Source: Clostridiales bacterium (lineage in GTDB: Bacteria > Bacillota > Clostridia > Saccharofermentanales > Saccharofermentanaceae). From it: a stretch of 64,000 bases of DNA. The position numbers were made by a program, and so were the translations under genes. Location of the stretch: NCBI GenBank assembly GCA_017551625.1, contig JAFZLF010000052.1:1-64000 (forward strand), written 5' to 3'. The notes beneath the pieces are model-generated. The model made no database searches, was not told the origin of the DNA, and saw only the letters and a program-made list of their open reading frames with translations. The number at the start of each line of letters is the position of its first letter. Within the stretch, counting starts at the first letter, position 1. Of the stretch, positions 62,623-64,000 are shown in pieces.

Positions 62623-63126
62623 TCACCTCATCTCAAATTCTGCATAGCATTTTGTAGGTCCAACAAATTGCACTATTCTATAACGACCTGGTACCAAGTT
62701 TTCTTTAATACTCTTTGTCTGCAAAACGATTCTAGTTGAAAAAGGAGCATCACTATTTTCGATTGCACACAAATACCATTGTTCATCCCATTGAGTTTCT
62801 TCAGGATAATAAGATAACCTTACCCATCTATCTCCATCGTAAAACTCTATGAAAGGAATATAGTAGAAATAAAAGCCTCTTCCTGGATTCTGATTTATAA
62901 GCTCACATGTAATCTTTTCTGTATCTAGTTGGTATGTGGTCTCCATTGTTCGGAGAAATATGTGGTTATAATCCGATTCTAAACAAACATCAAGAAAACA
63001 CTCCTGATTCTGGTTAGGCTCAGGATCTATATTGGGTTGAATCGGAGAAATGCCTGTTTTAGATTTATAGCACGCAGATATCAGTATCAGAAATACAGAA
63101 AAAAGCGACAGCACAATCCTTTTCAT
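62623..63126 (-). CDS. Lipoprotein with Ig-like fold
   Basis: A 167-aa protein. Lipobox LISAC with Cys19. The C-terminal half, with VRLSYYPEE and NLVPGRYRIVQFVG, resembles small Ig-like domains found in clostridial lipoproteins. Residues ~40-110 are beta-strand-rich. Function unknown. Probably cotranscribed with the anti-sigma-like gene 24 bp upstream. Confidence 0.65.
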   Translation of the reverse strand: MKRIVLSLFSVFLILISACYKSKTGISPIQPNIDPEPNQNQECFLDVCLESDYNHIFLRTMETTYQLDTEKITCELINQNPGRGFYFYYIPFIEFYDGDRWVRLSYYPEETQWDEQWYLCAIENSDAPFSTRIVLQTKSIKENLVPGRYRIVQFVGPTKCYAEFEMR

Positions 63127-63150
63127 AACACAACCTCCCTATTCACATTT

Positions 63151-63801
63151 TCAGGCTGTTTCATCACCACACATTTCAATTGTTTCCTTAACCATAGAAG
63201 ATCTCTTGAGCAGATCGATATCTTCCTCCGTAAGATCCTTTCTGCACTCTGGAGCATAGAAAAGTATCAAACAGAGTGCGTCATGCCGCTGTTCCTTCAT
63301 AAAGTCATAAGATCCTTCAACATGAACATCTATATACAGCTCTTTTACTTTGGCAAGAAGCAACTCCGTTGCAGTTCCTCGGCGGATCAATTCACGAAGA
63401 GCATCACAGTTTTCCTCTTGCCATTTTACGCATGCCCTCACATCATCTACAGTAAACAGATCGAGCAAGAATGGATACTCCAACACAGCCTCAACAAGAT
63501 CTTCATCCGTCATTTCTTGAAGTTCCTCCTCCGGAATGCGGCAAGCAGCTACTTTGGATTCCACATCACCCAGAGCATTCCATTCACTGTTTCCGGGATA
63601 GACCGTATATGCGGTTTTCTTCGCCTTCGCTATTTGTCGGATTCCAATTCCGACACACGAAAACACCAGCACACCTGCTGCCACCGCACCCACAATTCTC
63701 CAATTAACAGGCTTTTTTCTATTCACTATATCCGGTTCCGCATCAAGCACGATACACGGATCCAGATCTGCCATCATATCTAGCATCATTTTTCCGTTCA
63801 T
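63151..63801 (-). CDS. Membrane protein, anti-sigma-factor-like
   Basis: A 216-aa protein. Cytoplasmic N-terminus (~1-33), one membrane helix (~36-56), then an extracytoplasmic helical domain with ACRIPEEELQEMTDEDLVEAVLEYPFLLDLF. The position after a sigma-factor gene with an ATGA overlap fits an anti-sigma factor, but no zinc-type anti-sigma motif is visible. The extracytoplasmic motif is a recurrent clostridial family of unknown function. Confidence 0.68.
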   Translation of the reverse strand: MNGKMMLDMMADLDPCIVLDAEPDIVNRKKPVNWRIVGAVAAGVLVFSCVGIGIRQIAKAKKTAYTVYPGNSEWNALGDVESKVAACRIPEEELQEMTDEDLVEAVLEYPFLLDLFTVDDVRACVKWQEENCDALRELIRRGTATELLLAKVKELYIDVHVEGSYDFMKEQRHDALCLILFYAPECRKDLTEEDIDLLKRSSMVKETIEMCGDETA

Positions 63802-64000
63802 AGTAACTCCTCCTTTATAAGAAAATCCTTTAGTTCTCGGCGCATTCTACACAGCATTGTCCGGACTTTGTTGTCGCTGTATCCGAGTCTTTGCGCAATA
63901 GAAGATGTTTTTTCGAGATAATAGTAACGTCGTACAAATACACGGCACTTCTCAAGTGGTTGGGTCTTGAGAAAACGTCCTATGGCTTCGGCAAAAGCGA
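63798..64000 (-). CDS. RNA polymerase sigma factor, ECF-like, partial (right edge)
   Basis: The last 67 codons are visible; the 5' part lies beyond the window. The translation has the sigma-70 region 4 pattern: FLKTQPLEKCRVFVRRYYYLEKTSSIAQRLGYSDNKVRTMLCRMRRELKDFL. Its stop overlaps the start of the membrane protein gene by 4 bp (ATGA). The pair is probably autoregulated. Confidence 0.85.
   Translation of the reverse strand, partial: AFAEAIGRFLKTQPLEKCRVFVRRYYYLEKTSSIAQRLGYSDNKVRTMLCRMRRELKDFLIKEELL

Overview
The window looks like a chromosomal segment of a moderately GC-rich Clostridia-type Bacillota. The clues are strong AGGAGG-type ribosome binding sites, many lipobox lipoproteins, 7TM-type and PhoR-type sensor kinases, a NadR/PnuC/NrtR salvage set, a BlaI/BlaR-type pair and a MATE pump. 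No rRNA, complete tRNA, CRISPR array or transposase gene was found. I do not commit to a genus.

Layout. 0.2-5.7 kb: a zinc-ribbon protein, a CPBP membrane protease, an alpha/beta hydrolase, and an SPFH plus ribbon-helix-helix pair under a clear promoter with a palindrome at its start point. 5.7-14.7 kb: a Thr-rich surface protein, a 7TM sensor/histidine kinase/LuxR regulator trio, and a phosphodiesterase-like hydrolase. 14.8-25.9 kb: a flavodoxin-like protein, a SNF2 helicase with HhH and zinc ribbon, lipoproteins, an exonuclease with a zinc finger, a decayed kinase/regulator pair whose receiver lacks about 50 residues, and a second SPFH protein with zinc ribbon plus its zinc-ribbon partner. 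26-37.5 kb: a hybrid kinase, an XRE regulator, a HELMH-motif lipoprotein, the NAD salvage operon, and a HerA-type ATPase. 37.5-51 kb: a TerB-like protein, two half-sized ABC exporters, a Wzm/Wzt exporter, a PhoP/PhoR pair divergent from a Na/Pi symporter with Pho-box-like repeats between them, and a MATE transporter. 51-54.6 kb: small membrane, lipo- and zinc-binding proteins. 54.7-62.5 kb: a probable remnant integrative element. It starts at a tRNA/tmRNA 3'-end-like fragment plus terminator and is bracketed by two ~112-bp direct repeats that both encode the same short protein tail. It carries a BlaI-like repressor, an M56 (BlaR1-like) protease fused to a large extracellular sensor, and a lipoprotein paralogous to that sensor. 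TTGTCGACAA-type palindromes lie upstream of both transcription units. 62.6-64 kb: a lipoprotein and an anti-sigma-like/sigma pair running off the right edge.

Three structural features are not explained by the genes. (1) A 9-mer, AAAAGCACT or its complement, occurs 21 times by eye on both strands, against about 0.5 expected; it resembles a DNA-uptake-type signal. (2) A 50-bp unit built from inverted GTCTC/GAGAC arms forms four intergenic arrays of 2 or 4 copies, always beyond the 3' end of a gene. (3) One array has five palindrome-bracketed 39-bp elements at an exact 63-bp period (TTCCGTC-N25-GACGGAA), with alternating 32/31-bp spacing, i.e. three helical turns.

The strongest candidate for an undescribed system is the BlaI / M56-sensor-fusion / sensor-paralogue lipoprotein locus at 54.9-61.6 kb. 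All positions and counts were read by eye; exact alignments and database comparisons were not possible.
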